In this document: in pieces, positions 37,537 through 61,490 of the stretch
Layout: every line of letters begins with the position of its first letter
How positions within the stretch are numbered: position 1 is the first letter of the stretch
NCBI GenBank assembly: GCA_002007465.1
Contig: LNAC01000019.1
Span: forward strand, 3,346,236-3,410,235
Length of the DNA stretch: 64,000 nucleotides
Reading direction: 5' to 3'
From: Ailurus styani
Taxonomy: Eukaryota > Chordata > Mammalia > Carnivora > Ailuridae
The notes under the pieces: generated by a model
What the model saw: the letters and a program-made list of their open reading frames with translations, nothing else
What the model was told of the DNA's origin: nothing
The model's database searches: none
Made by a program: the position numbers and the translations under genes

Positions 37537-40174
37537 CGACAACTTAGAGAACCTGCGGCCTGAACGGACTTATGTTTTCAAAGCAAAAAGGCACCAAGAA
37601 AACTTCTGACCAGGCCTCAGTGGTCCTGGCAGCTCCAACCCAATTGCCACCGGAGCGGGGTCTCAAAATGTTCACATTTTCTTTTTGCATGTAAAGAACA
37701 GAATCAGGAAGGAAACATCAGACTTCCTTTTATCATAAAGTCCCTCCTGATATTCCTAAACCCGAGGTGACTGTGCCTGGTTTTGCAACCCCCCAAAGGC
37801 CCTCCACCTGTAGATGGACCAAAGTTCTTCAGAAGATGCTCTCAAGTTTAATGAAATAAGGAATGCAAATTCATCTCACTTTAAATAAAAGAAATTCCTT
37901 GCCACACACCACTTTTAGAAGAAAGGGATAGGTTGGGGTGGGATGAAATCAAATCACAGAGCCTGTATTCCAGAAGAGCTGGAAACACTGATGAATACCG
38001 GAAGTCCAAGAATGGGAGAGGGTATATCTGTAATTTATTCATAAATTGCCAGCCTTCTCCAGACAACTTTTCAAATAAAACGTGACACTTGTTTAAATAT
38101 TCACTGGTTTGTTGACCCAGTTTTTTTGTTGTTTTTTTGTTTTGTTTTTGGGGGGGGGTTTGGTCATTGTTGTTAATTAGAATCTTTGTTTTAAAAGGAG
38201 ACAAACATTGTCACAGCAAATTAAAATCCAGAAAGTCTCAACAGTGGGATAGCTCAGCCGGGCTATAGTCGAGCATTAAGTCGAGCAAAAGTATTGTATC
38301 CAAGGGGAGAAATCAATTAGAAAAATCAGAGATAGCCTCCCAATGTATAAAGGTTGAGGCTCACCCCTACTGTCGATCTGCGGCTATTAACACAATCCAT
38401 TTGTTTGAAATACAAAGAGTTTTGAAAATATAAAGAGTTTTCAGCAATTTTTTTCTGTTGTTTTCCCTTAAATGTGTATTTAGCCCAAACCCCCCTCTCG
38501 AAGAAGTGGTTTGCCGAGCAATTCTGTAGCTGTTCCTACAAAACAAAAAAGCTATGTTAAGATGTTGCATTTGAATCCTTTGCCTTTTTTTTTTTTTTTT
38601 TTAACTTGTAATGGCTTTGTGCTTTAGTAAATGCCTTCAGGTTAATACTTCCTACCGGCTCCCCTCTGGGGCTTCTCTGAAGCCAGGCTTAGAGGACCTT
38701 CAAGTTCACAGTAACAGAGGGGTTTTCTGTCTCCTGACTGCAGGTCTATGGACTCCACTGCCCCTGCCAAAGAAGAGTTTCCTCAGAATGCCTCAGCAAA
38801 AATGTCTGACCCCCAGCAGGAGTTGTAGCCAGTGACGACCGTGGCACTTGTGCGAGGACCACCTCCATTTGCTGTGAGGGGGGTAGGGGGGCCACAGGGG
38901 AGAAGCTGTCATGGAAAGGGAATAACGTTTTGGGTGGTCACAGAGTTTCTCTAAATGGACTAGATTTAAAGACAGTGTTGCAGCTGCAAGGGGGCATTAA
39001 GTAGGTGGTCATAGCTGGCTAAATGTTGAACGAGGGTTTACTCTTCCCAACAACTGAAAGATGTAAGAATTCTGTTTGTCTCTGATGAGGAAGCAGAGAC
39101 TCAGAGGTCTGGCTGACTCTCCTGCCACACTTCACTATTTTGCCCGGGGAGCCAACGAAGAGGAAAATTTCCTCCACCCCTGAGATTTCCCTCACCCCCT
39201 TCAGTGTTTTGTGGGGAAGGTGACCCAGAGCTCTTCCCGGGGATGAACAGTCCTTCCTTCTACACTCACAGAAGCCCCACGACAGGCCAGCAGTCTAACT
39301 AGAGAGGTGGTGAATTAAAGATAGCTTTAAATCCTTTGCCCCTTCTCCCATCCACTGCCCTTCCCTTTGAAGAAGGAGGGCTGGCTCATGACTTCCTGTA
39401 ACCACTGGAAAGTGGCAGAAGTGAAACCCATGTTACTTCCAAGGCTAGGCCTGAAGAGCCTCCCGACTTCTGATTTGGTCTGCTTGGAACGCCGCTCTGG
39501 GAACTGTGCCATAAGAAGCCATGAAAAGAAGAGAGAAATTGCTGCCCACACTCATCGAGCCCCGGCTGAGCCCCAGCCAGCACCAACTGCTGGCTACGAG
39601 AGCGAGTCAGCCCGGGGGTTCCAGCCTATTGAACACACACAGAGCAGAAGAACTGTCCAGCTGAGCCCAGACACCCCCAAATCTGTGAAAGATGATGAAT
39701 GACAGTGATAATGGCTGTTTTAAACCACTGAGTTGGGGGTGGCTTATTTCACAGACAATTGTGAAACAATTTTTTATTGTTGGCCAGAGGACAATGGCCA
39801 GAGGAGAGCTCTCCACTGGTGAGGTTCCTTGTCTGCATCTCGGGGAAGATATCATTGAAGAGGGGGTACATGTAGAAGGGGTATCTCTGGCAGCCAGTGG
39901 AGTATAATACATTCCTTTATTTCCACAGTATTCCTAGAACACTTTCATGTGTGAACACACAATTACTTAGGTCTCCATGTTCCTAATGAGCCACTTGACA
40001 GAAGCCAGGGGATAGATCTGCTTAGCCCAGAATCCAAGAGGAAACAGTCTTGGAATTAGTGCCCCATGAGCTGAAAGAGGTTGGAAAAACAGCAGGATTT
40101 ATCTCTTTTCCATACACCCAGTTTTTTAAAAAATGTTTTTGTAGTTGAATTGAGATGTCATGAATGCCCCTCTC

Positions 40175-40280
40175 TCTTGGGCAAGTTATGGAACTTATTC
40201 TTCATTAAGTTATTGTGAGAGTTAATGTGAAAACATACACAAAGTTCTTAGCACAGTACCTGTGTAATTTAGGTGTTTGA
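40175..40280 (+). mobile_element. MIR fragment
   Basis: gggcaagttatggaacttat ... tattgtgagagttaatgtga ... agcacagtacctgtgtaatt follows MIR. Confidence 0.55.
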
Positions 40281-41373
40281 TAGAGAAATATCCTTTCCAA
40301 ATTTATAGTGGTTTTCATTTCCACATCAACATGTTTTGTGACTCTGTAACAGGTTTACCTCTGAAAAGGCAGCCAGTTTCTGTGTGTCATATTAGATGAG
40401 CATATTCAAAAGTTATATTCAAACCTGTTGTCTTGGCCCCCCATAACATCTGTTGGCTAAATCAGAGTGATCTTCATAAATCACGAGAGTAGAAAGATCT
40501 GGTCTTTGTCCATGGTGCTGTCTTCCTTTTCTCCCTGAAAAGATGAGTAAAGGTTCTTCTTTAGACTGTGTGGTATCATCATTTTTCCCAGCCTGACCTT
40601 TGGCAAAAGGCAATATGTTTGCTGGCTGTTAGGATACATAAGCCTCTCATCAAGTGTAAATGGATGGGAGGTCTCAGATCCATTTGCACCTGATGGAGAA
40701 GCTTGCTTACCCTACTCTGGTGTTTATGCGGCACATACACATTTCCCCACAGATGTGTTCAATCAAGCGCTCTAAAACTCTCTTGCTTCAGATCAATTTC
40801 CAAGGCGGATTTGCCAGTCTTCTGAGTTTCCAAGAAGACTGAATACCCTTGCATTCACCTAGTCAGCTTTGAAGGCTAGTTTTGAAAACGAAACTTCTTC
40901 TGAGGTGGTTTGGAGAGGTAAAGTGAGGGCTGCAGTTCTTTTCCTCGTGAGAGACACAACCCCAACGTTACTTTTTTTCAAAGAGTTAGAGGGGATGAGG
41001 CTGACATACTGAGGAGGGACAGAATTTCTATTTCTGCAGGTTCCTTAAGGCAACAGAGGAAGCTTGGCGGCCACAGGAGTCTAGTTAATGAGCAGGTTAT
41101 ACAATATTCATTGTGTTGAGTTTAACTCTTCAAACAGAACACCTAATTGTGAATAGAAAAAAAGCAGCTAAATCACAGATGTCAAGACAACAAAGCTCGG
41201 GAAGAACTCCCTCTGTTAATAAAACTGTCCTTTCCCAGCTTCCTCCACTAACTGCTCACTGACGGGGGAACAGCGAGTCCCCGTCCTCATCAGCTATTCT
41301 CATTAGCTCTGTTCTGGCTGAGACACTGCAGGGTCTAAGGAGGGCCACTCGGAGGCTTAGGATGACCGTCTGC

Positions 41374-52547
<11,174 letters not shown>

Positions 52548-54064
52548 AAACCTGAGATACCATCAATGCCGTCTCCCCAGATTGCAAGGGCTCAAGGTCA
52601 AGATCAAAAAGATGTGCCAGGCTGTAGGAAGTGTTTCAGTTTCTAAACACTTTAAAAAAACACACACACAGAAAACGTCTCTTCTTATAATTTTCTCCCA
52701 AGACCAGACTGCTTCTTTTTAAAGAGGATTTAATTAAGTCAAAGAAATAAGACCAGAAAAAATTTGCATCCTAATGTGAACTATTTAAAAGCTGCCTGAT
52801 ATCTAAGGGCAGTGTGAGCTATAATACCTTATTGGTGAAGTGAGACGCTCGAGATTCCAATACGGTCAGGCAGCAAGGCATATGGTGGCTTGGATTAGTG
52901 TCTTATCACTACAGTTGCAAAGTAGAGAGTTGAATGGTATAAAATTTCTGCCAACTATGAATTAATTACTTAGAAGCAATTGTTAAATTTGCAACAGTTT
53001 GATATATTCTTGTCCTTCCTCCTATCGACTTGTTTAGCTATTTCACTATTTTTTCCGGACAAAATGAGCTGAGAAAGTTACACCCAAGCTGATCCACTGT
53101 GCACCTTGTTAAATTTACTGGGGGGGGGAGTTCAGGAATAGAATTAAATGATTGGATAAAATAACATTTAGGGAGTAAGTTTCACTTTTGTTTGCTAGCT
53201 CTAATGCCATGGATGGAAAGAATTAAAGTTGACTGTGTAAAGAAGTTCTCAGATGAGAATAATGTGAGAGATAGCAAACGTGACAGGTGAAAGCTCTCCG
53301 AAATAGACATTTGGGACTGTTAGGCATTTTTCAAAAGAAGTTGTTTGTTTTTATATTTTTATATACATAGGAATTTTCAAATTTCAGCTGATATGTTGAT
53401 CGAAGGAGCAATGCAAAGCAACAACAGGCCTCCTCTCTAATAAGCTAGTTTTAAAAGGTAAAAATAAAATACTTTAAATGTAATGAAAGTAGCTACAAAA
53501 GCAGCAGGCTAAGGAGATAATCTGAACAACCAAATAACCCAATGTCATCTACCCCCATCCTGTCTTCACCCACCAACCTGCCTCTTACATTGACCAGACA
53601 CAAGGAGACAGGAGGGTGACCTATAACTCCAATCTTTTGGACTTGTCTTAAGACTCCTTCAGACAATAACCTTCTCTGCTAGAGTTGCTTTCCATGCGGT
53701 AAAAAAAAAAAAAAAGAAAGAAAGAAAAAAAAAGTCAAAAACCTCTCCATCAGAGGGACCATTCCTACAGTTTCCTAGGCACATTAAGAGACAATAAACA
53801 ATGGTCTGTAAAAACACATTCTCAGTTGTAGGGACCCAGGGCTTTTCCATTTTCTTCCAGAAGGACCACAAGCAAATGTCCTTGGAGCTTTTGTTGTTGG
53901 CAGAATGTGGTCTCCTCTCCCCAAATCAGATCAAACATGGACACCCATAGGGGGAAAGGGGTAAGAGCCACACCCCACAAAGCCCACCCTCCCCTCCTTA
54001 AATCTTGAGGCTTCTGCTTTCCCACCAGCACTAGTCTACCAGAACCAGGAAAACATCCACTTAC

Positions 54065-54240
54065 CTAGGAACGCACTTTCCTTCAGGCTTGATGGACCAG
54101 CTTCCCCCCTCAGAGTTGCAGAGACGCATCCTTTAAGCAAGCCTTTTCGTCTCTCTTCTGTTCCTCCTCTAATGGGCAGGAGAGCAGCTGTTACTGCTAA
54201 TCCTCAGTGTCCACAGGAGCTGTCCCTCAAAGTCCAGAGC
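54065..54240 (-). other. Candidate non-coding 5' exon of REELD1 (upper boundary not defined)
   Basis: On the - strand a consensus donor, CCTAG|GTAAGTGG, lies at 54065/54064, about 1.8 kb upstream of the acceptor preceding the REELD1 start codon. The REELD1 start exon needs such a partner because it begins with an acceptor. The transcription start and upper boundary are unknown; the end given is arbitrary. Confidence 0.3.
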
Positions 54241-54644
54241 CAGCCTTAATCGCATTGGTTTTCCCGAGGACCGCATACGCATACTCGCACATGGTTTCCA
54301 CACCAACACTGTTCAAGCCTGTGCGAAGAACTAGAGAGAACTGCAACAGGTTTTGCCCATGACTGGCACTGGCGTCCTCTGCAGAGGCCTTCACCTTGGT
54401 TTCCCTCCCAAGGGGAGAATGACTGAATCAAACACATCTCAGTGTTCTCTGCATTCTTGAGTCAACGGGACCTGAAGAAGTCATCCCTGATGAAGTGGGA
54501 TTGATGCCATGGCCAGGGAGCCATATTTGGTGTAAAGAAGTACCCTAAGCCTGCTCCCTCCCCTTTCAGTGGCACTGAAGCTGGAATTCCCCAAACTGCA
54601 GGCATGTCAGAATCACCCAAGACAACTGATTATAGCACAGAGCC

Positions 54645-54755
54645 TGTAGACTGGCGGTTCCCAAAGCAGGGTTCCCAGAGCACACCATCAGCATCCTCTG
54701 AAAGCTGTTAGAACTGCAAATTCCTGGAGCCCACTCTAGATGAATTCGATACTAT
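54645..54755 (+). mobile_element. MER5-type DNA transposon remnant
   Basis: ggcggttcccaaagcagggt tcccagagcacaccatcagc and gttagaactgcaaattcctg resemble MER5. Confidence 0.55.
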
Positions 54756-54779
54756 CCCTGATCCATAAATACTCACAGC

Positions 54780-55215
54780 AACATGGAGGAGAGTCAAAGG
54801 CTACCTGGTGTATGATTCTATTAATATAACATTCTGAAAAAGACAAAAGTATAGGAATAGAAACAGGTCAGTGGTTTCCAGGGGCTGGGGTTGTGGGGAG
54901 GAGGAACTTCAAAGGGCGCCACGAGGGAATTTGGGGGTGATGCGACTGTTCTATACATTCTTGTTAGAACTCAGATTGTGGGGGGGGGGACAGGTGATCC
55001 CGGTGATGGGTATTAAGGAGGGCACAGATTGCATGGAGCACTGGCTATTACAGGCAAACAATGAATCATGGAACACTACGTCCAAAACTAATCATGTGCT
55101 GTATGGTGACTAACAAAACACAAAAAAAATTTTTAAAAAACCAAAACTCAGACTGCACATCAAAATCATACATAAATAAAAACTGTACGTAAGTAAATAA
55201 GTAGAATAAACAAAA
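54780..55215 (+). mobile_element. Old L1 fragment interrupted by a carnivore L1 3' end
   Basis: L1M-like sequence (tcagtggtttccaggggctg) is interrupted at about 54978-55143 by a young-type L1 3' end (ggtattaaggagggcacaga, atggagcactgg). aactcag(a)(t/c)tg repeats on both sides as an imperfect target-site duplication. Confidence 0.75.
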
Positions 55216-55461
55216 CTGGAGGACACAGCTATACTCAAGTAGCTATCAGGCAAATGATCAGTGGGATGTCAGAAAGGAGTTCTATAAGGTCAACTCCATG
55301 AGAGCCCGAAACCCTCACAGAAGTTACATTTGAACTGTACCTTAAACACTGAGCAGAATTCTTCATGGCCATAAAGACTGGAGAACATTCTAGAATAAGA
55401 GGAAGGTATTGAATACTTTTTACCCCATGTCTTGAAGACTGTCCCTGTAGAGTCTCCCTGT

Positions 55462-55565
55462 TCAAAGTGTGGTTAGTGGACCAGCAGCATCAACATCACC
55501 CAGGAGCTTGTTAGATGGTACCCCATCCCCCTGCAGATCCACGGAGCTCATTTCTGCTTCTTGGA
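55462..55565 (+). mobile_element. MER5-type DNA transposon remnant
   Basis: tcaaagtgtggttagtggac cagcagcatcaacatcaccc aggagcttgttaga is a good match to the MER5 5' half. Confidence 0.65.
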
Positions 55566-57359
55566 AGTACTGCTCTGGAGAGGCTACCTGGATCTCAGAC
55601 CTTGGAAAAGCCCCCACTTACCATCTGACAACCTCCCATCTCACCTGACTGATCAGTCAGAGATGGTCGCTTTTCCCAAGACAAGGCGATCTACTGATTG
55701 GGTAGCGACCAATCAGCTACCTTGAGAATCTGGACTTTTCGAGGAATACAGATCAGTTGAATTGAAAGGTTCAGAAAAGCTAGGGTTGGAATAGATGACA
55801 GGGAAAAAGCCCAAACTGAATTTGATTCCTGAGAGTTCTCGGTGGCATTCTCCTTTCTTAGAACTCATTCGAGGGGCTTTTTTTTGTGTTTGTGTGTTTG
55901 TTTTCATTTTCCCACCTATGAAACTTGACCGTGGAGTCCTGCGCAGGGTCTGATGTGTTTGAGATATGCTTAGAGAGAAGGCTGCAAGGGGTAGGAAAGC
56001 GACCAAACTCTAAAGGAATTTGCATGTCATAGAGAGGAGGTCGAAACATAACCAGTGGGAAAGGAAGGGGATCCCATGGGTGTTTAAACAGTGAAGCAAG
56101 ACACGCAACTGGGATTCCGTGAAGGCAGTTCTGGAAATAGCCGGAGTGACAGGGATGGAGACGAGGGGCTGGGGAGGAAGCTGCTGTATTCCAGGCCAGT
56201 GAGAAAGGAGAGGGTGGGCAGCGATGGTGGGGGGCCAGAGGGATGGACTCAGGAGATCATCTGGAGGTAGCCTCGGCAGGGTTTGGTGACTGACTGAATG
56301 TCGGGTACCCGAGAGAGAATTCTAGCATGGACAGTGTGGGGGGAATCGGAGGGGGGGCGGTGCTCCAGGGAGAGCAATGGTCTGACTGTTAGGTCTAGTC
56401 TCCCTTCCAGAAACCTTGATGAAGTGAATGATTTAACAAGGAAAGCACTCATTTAGAGACTATAGTCTTATTGCTGTAATGTTTGTTTTAGGAATTTGCT
56501 TGGCCTATCAGGGCAAGTACAGGAGGCAACGTACCCAAAAACCACCAGAGGAAGCTGAGCTTCCTTGGCCTAGGGCTCCAGTATCCCCCATGCAGAAGAA
56601 ATCAAACTGATTAAATCTGGCTCCTCAACGCCTCTGTCCTATCAGGAACAGGAAACCTTGAGCTTCCGTTAAGTAATAAGGGAATCTGGGAGGCCTAGAA
56701 AATGAGGGTGAGGGCCTTCCATCACTATGATCCTAATTTTCCAACCTGATGTGGTCACTTGAAAGCTGTTTGCTCAGATGCTTCCAGGCAAAAAAAGAGT
56801 TCGAGTCTTCAGCCACTGTGTGGTCTGTCCTTTCTGTGGCCCTGGGTATGGCCACAAGTGGGGCACAGATTCCTGTCGCTATGGGGAGCATGGTTAACCT
56901 CTTCTCCACCCCCCACTTAGTCTCAGGGCCAAAGTCTCCCTGCTCTCCTTCCCCCTCCCTGTCATGTGGCATAATCTACCCCCACAGGTGGAGGAGTCAT
57001 GGACCAACACTTTTGCTTTGGCTCTGCAGCCCAAACTCCCCTGATCTGGGGGTTCTGAAAAGCCACCTAGCAGGTTAGAGAGGGTAGAGGGCTAGAGCAA
57101 ACACAAATGGTTCCATTATAATCCTGCCATTGACCCAGGTAATACTTGCCCTTGGAGACCAGGAGGACAGCTTATCCTAGACATGGCCCCCATTGCCCAC
57201 CACACCCCACACCCCCAGCCTCCACTGAGCGAGCAGCAGGCCCTGTGCCAGGCTCTCCACAGAGCCATCCCTGATTGTGAGGGAGCGCCTCTGTAGGCAG
57301 GGCTGAACCACAGCCTCTCCTGGGAATCTGACAGAGAACAGAGAAGGTATCCCTATACC

Positions 57360-57650
57360 AGCGCTGGCCAATAGAAATACAATGCAAGCCACGTACGTAA
57401 TTTAAATTCTTCTCGTTGGCATCTTTTTAAAAAGTAAACAAGTGCAACTTATTCCGATAACACACTGATCTAACCCAATATATGGCAAACATTATTGTTT
57501 CACAGGCTATTGCACAAAAAGTATTACGGAGGTATTTTTGGTATTTTTGCATAGGAAGTTTTCGATGCCCAGCATGTATTTTACACTTCAGTCCAGACCA
57601 GCCATATTTCAAGTGCTCAGGGGTGCTGATTTGCTACCTTATTGGTCAGA
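57360..57650. mobile_element. Old non-autonomous DNA transposon remnant
   Basis: gcgctggccaatagaaatac, aatttaaattcttctcgttg and tatttcaagtgctcaggggt form an imperfect inverted arrangement known from mammalian MER-type hAT elements. The exact family is not recalled. Confidence 0.45.
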
Positions 57651-57829
57651 CAGGTTTAAATCAAGGAAAGTGGCTGAGCAAAATGTCATGATGTGGAGTC
57701 AGGCCTTGTGCAAGATATGTAAGAAGAGGCATTGTGGTTGAGGGGATGAGATAGCAAACACAAATATTAACACATCTATATGGTGATTGTGTTGCTCAGG
57801 CATGGATCTAGAAAACCGATAGGTTAGTT

Positions 57830-57960
57830 CCATTGACAGTTCCCTCACAACACTGTGAGGTCCCTCTTCTATCATCCCATTTTAGAGATAAGGAGACTGA
57901 GTCATGGCATTTATATAACTTGCCAAAGATCACACAGCTTCCAGACTGTGACAGATAGGG
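57830..57960 (-). mobile_element. MIR fragment, reverse
   Basis: cattttagagataaggagac tgagtcatggcatttatata and cttgccaaagatcacacagc follow reverse MIR. Confidence 0.6.
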
Positions 57961-57989
57961 TTCCTCACCACAGCTTTGCCACCTGCTAC

Positions 57990-58031
57990 CTTTGTAACCT
58001 CGTCTACAAACTTTGTAACCTCGTCTACAGA
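57990..58031. repeat. 21-bp tandem duplication
   Basis: ctttgtaacctcgtctacaaa is followed immediately by ctttgtaacctcgtctacaga. Confidence 0.9.
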
Positions 58032-59439
58032 CAACTATAATTCCTGTACCTGTATCCCAAAGTTCTTTTGCAGCTTCACGGAGGTCATAGATAATAAGTG
58101 GTTAGCCCTTAGCACAGTTTGGGGAAAGAGAAAGCTGGCTGAGCTGTAGAGATAATAGAGCCTATGCATAGAGAGAAGAGGCCTCTATGCCACATGGACC
58201 CCAACAAGTACGAGAGTGTGACCATGCGGGTGCAAGGGGGCAAGCAAGGACCCAAGCAGGAGCAAGAGAAAGAACATCTGGGCTCCTCTGTCATCTGATC
58301 CTGTTCCAATGTGAAGACGGCCAAGCTGTGAGTCCCCGGAAAGGGATAAAACATTGTTTTTGCTTGAGTCATTTCACACTCGCAGTTTAGCTGGACTTGA
58401 TACATTAACACGACTAAATCATTACATTAGCATCCCGTGGCCCTGACTAGAATAGTTATATTAGGAAATACAGGACAAGTCAGAAGCTTTGTGTCCTTCC
58501 ACAAATCACTCTACTTCCTGGGTCACCTGAGGTATAAAGTAAAATGTTTGAATTAAATAATCCCTTAGATTTCTTTCAGCTTGAGAATTTTACATCTTTT
58601 TAACGTCTTACTTTAGTCATAAAGGTGGAAGAATGAGCTACTCTGCAAACATCTTGAGGTGACGTGGATATGACACGTAATTATGGACTGGCATATAAAT
58701 ATCGCCAGCACTGACACCATTCTGAATCACTACTGTCTTCGGAGTTTTAAACACGTTTTTGCAAATGTCCATTGCATCCTCAAAAAGGAAGGACCAACAG
58801 GACGAGAGAGCTCACTGTGCCAGTCCCGCCTCTCTGACCTTAACTCCCATAGACATGTGGACATTTTCTTCCTGTTCAGTCTCTGAAAATGGCCCATGTG
58901 CCTTTGGTGACTCATGAACTACTCTTCCCTTTTTCACGCCTTGGTCGTGAATGTCCGTTGAAATTGACTAGAGTGGTTAAACAGACTTTGGCTATTCTAG
59001 CATCCTTCTTGTAGTGAGCATTTTAATATTTACCTAGATAATTTTTTTGAAGCCTACAGATTTCTGGAGTGCTGGGACAATGTGTGTAAGAAAAGAGAAA
59101 AATTCTCAGTTGACTTCAAACTCAACTTCAATTTACTTAAAAATGGGAAATCAATGGGCATTTCTGTACATTTAGCAAGTTTGGTGACTTTTGTTCATTC
59201 TCGAGGATACAGGGTACTTTCTTCCATTTAAAAAAAAAAAAAAGAAGGATGATTTAGTGTTCTTTTTCTACCCAGTTATCCTCTCCTCCATTCTCCCTGT
59301 TAAAGAATAGTACAAAGAGGACGTTAAAACCAGTCCCCATTTGAATGCTTATTATTTGCAAAGTAATACACCTCAGAGAGTCGGGGGATGCAACCAAGTA
59401 TGAGCAGCCCCTCTCCTCTCTAGAAGGTAATGTTTTACT

Positions 59440-59655
59440 TGGGTGAGGTAGCAAGGTGTGGAAGAAAGAGCTCTGAAGTCAAACAGCAAATTAGTTTTGT
59501 GACATTAGAGAAGTTAATTAATGTCAGTGAGCTTCACTTTTCCCTCTGAAAAATGGGGAAGCTATTTATTAGATTCTTCACAAGACCGTTGTCAAAACTA
59601 AATGTCGTAGCATAGGGATGCACAGCAATAGATGCCAGCTATCATCAGAAAGGAG
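59440..59655 (+). mobile_element. MIR
   Basis: agctctgaagtcaaacagca, agaagttaattaatgtcagt and cttttccctctgaaaaatgg follow MIR. Confidence 0.65.
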
Positions 59656-60059
59656 ATAAAGCCAGGCTACCAGGATGTAGAGCAGAGAGGGATATTTCAA
59701 CTACAAGCAAGAAAAGATGGTTGATCTTAGGGGTGAGGTGGGTTTTGGGGGCGTGGTAATAGAAGACTCAGTGTCAAGTAAAGCTTAAAGAAAGCCATGA
59801 AAGTGGAAGGGGCAGTGGTGTTTGGGGGACTAAAATAAGGCACACCTGACAGAAGGGTGATGGTGACAGGGCTGTGGATGGGAGGAAATGGAAGTAAAAG
59901 GAAGACTCAGGATTTGGAGATTGTAAGGTTACCAAAGAGGGTTTAAAAGAGGAAAAAAAAAGGGATCAGTATTTAGAAAGCCTGAGTGAGTAATTTAACC
60001 TACATCCAAAAGAGGGAAGTTGGTGTCGTTCAATTTTAGATATGCTGACAATGCCCTCA

Positions 60060-60240
60060 CCACTCATTTATTCCTTCAGCCTGCCTCTAAGTCAACACCT
60101 GCCAAGTGCAGGCCATGTGCTCAGGGCTGGGGATATGCAGATGAGTAACACAGAGGGTCTGCCTCTCCAGGGCTAACAATGGAGACAAATGCATCAGCAG
60201 AGAATCACAAAACAACGGGATAAATGATTAGGAGAGAGAG
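60060..60240 (-). mobile_element. L2 fragment, reverse
   Basis: cactcatttattccttcagc, ggccatgtgctcagggctgg, gatatgcagatgagtaacac resemble reverse L2. Confidence 0.5.
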
Positions 60241-60639
60241 GGTTACGTGCATTATTTTGGCAGTATAGAGAATGAGTATCGGGGGTTCAGAATTTCCTCC
60301 TCCCTTTCAAAAACCCCAAATATTCACACCTTGCAACTGGATGCCAAAAATTAGTCTCAAATTTCGGTGTTGAAGTAATTCTGGGGATTTCTACATCTGT
60401 CATGGTCTTGCAGCTTCTTTTTAGGATCTTATGCTGTGTGCCCTCTTTATCCTCAGGGGCACTTGGACCTTGTGGTGCTCTCTTCCATATCAGCCTAGTT
60501 CTAAACCCTTGGAGGGTCAGAATCATCGTAAAATTACTTAGCTCCCACACATAGCTCAACACCATGCTCGTCGTAAGTCATTTGGTAAATAATTTAGCAT
60601 ATCTTTTATTTTAATCATCCTTCTTCCAATTTTTCCAGG

Positions 60640-60905
60640 GAAGTAGGAATAGCAGTTCCCAATTACTGAGCTCTTACTGTGTGTCAGGGACATATCTAAC
60701 ACTTGTACAAACGCTTCGCAATGACCCTATAAGATATGTGCTAATACCCTCCCCACTTAACAGATGAGGAAACTGAGGCACAGAAAGATTTAAATACCGG
60801 CCTGAGGTGACACTGCTAATACGCTGAGGAGCTGAGTTGTACACCACTGAAGGGGGGCCTAGAGCCTGTGCTCCTAACCCCTGTGCTATTACACCTGCCA
60901 TCAGA
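60640..60905 (-). mobile_element. MIR, reverse
   Basis: gagctcttactgtgtgtcag, taacagatgaggaaactgag and ctaacccctgtgctattaca are a clear reverse MIR. Confidence 0.75.
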
Positions 60906-61255
60906 TGTTCAAGAAAACCCAAAACATATGGAAGGAGTGGCTCGTGCTGGTCCTGGAGAGCAAATGAAGGATGGGGGTAAAGACTCAGCTTCCTGCTTCT
61001 GGCACCAGGGTTTGGGAGGCCACTCGGGGTAAGTAAGAAACCTAGTTAGAGCTCCTCCCTGAAGACCTCACATCACATTTTAACCCAGCAAACCTACCAT
61101 AGGAGGCAAACCACCTTCAAGGCATGCAAGAAAAAGCCACAGCAGTGGATCTGGACCTCGTGGGTCCACCATATTGAATTCTCCTGGGTGTTTCTCCCTC
61201 TTTCCAACTACAGCAGGTTTTCTCCAATTAAGGACTGTTTAAAATTCTAAGAATA

Positions 61256-61490
61256 GGGATGCCTGGGTGGCTTAGTCGGTTAAGTGTCCAGCTCTTGGTT
61301 TCGCCTCAGGTTGTGATCTCAGAGTCCTGGGATGGAGCCCAGCATGGCACCCCCTGTTTAGCACAAGGACCTCTCGCTCCCTGTGTGCATGTGCGTGCAT
61401 GCACACGTGTGCATGCGCGTGCCCTCTCTCTCTCTCTCTCGCTCTAAAATAAACAAATTAATTAATTAATTAATTAAATCTTTTTAAAAA
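61256..61490 (+). mobile_element. CAN SINE with expanded simple-sequence tail
   Basis: Head gggatgcctgggtggcttag. The middle is replaced by alternating tgcatgtgcgtgcatgcaca-type sequence and CT repeats, and the tail contains (AATT)n. aaattctaag occurs on both sides as a target-site duplication. Confidence 0.9.

Larger units (their letters stand above)
22405..41373. other. Intergenic region between convergent SLC10A7 and REELD1
   Basis: No coding exon was recognised. The first part (22.4-24 kb) is AT-rich. The middle (27.5-31.6 kb) is GC-richer and therefore full of longer chance ORFs on both strands. Recognisable contents are one CAN SINE, MIR, L2 and MER5/MER20-type DNA transposon fragments, a CT microsatellite at 34515-34577, and the assembly gap at 37404-37536. 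The distal part must include the 3' UTR of the - strand gene, but I see no AATAAA on the - strand within about 1.4 kb of its stop; the first is at 39916-39921. Confidence 0.6.
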
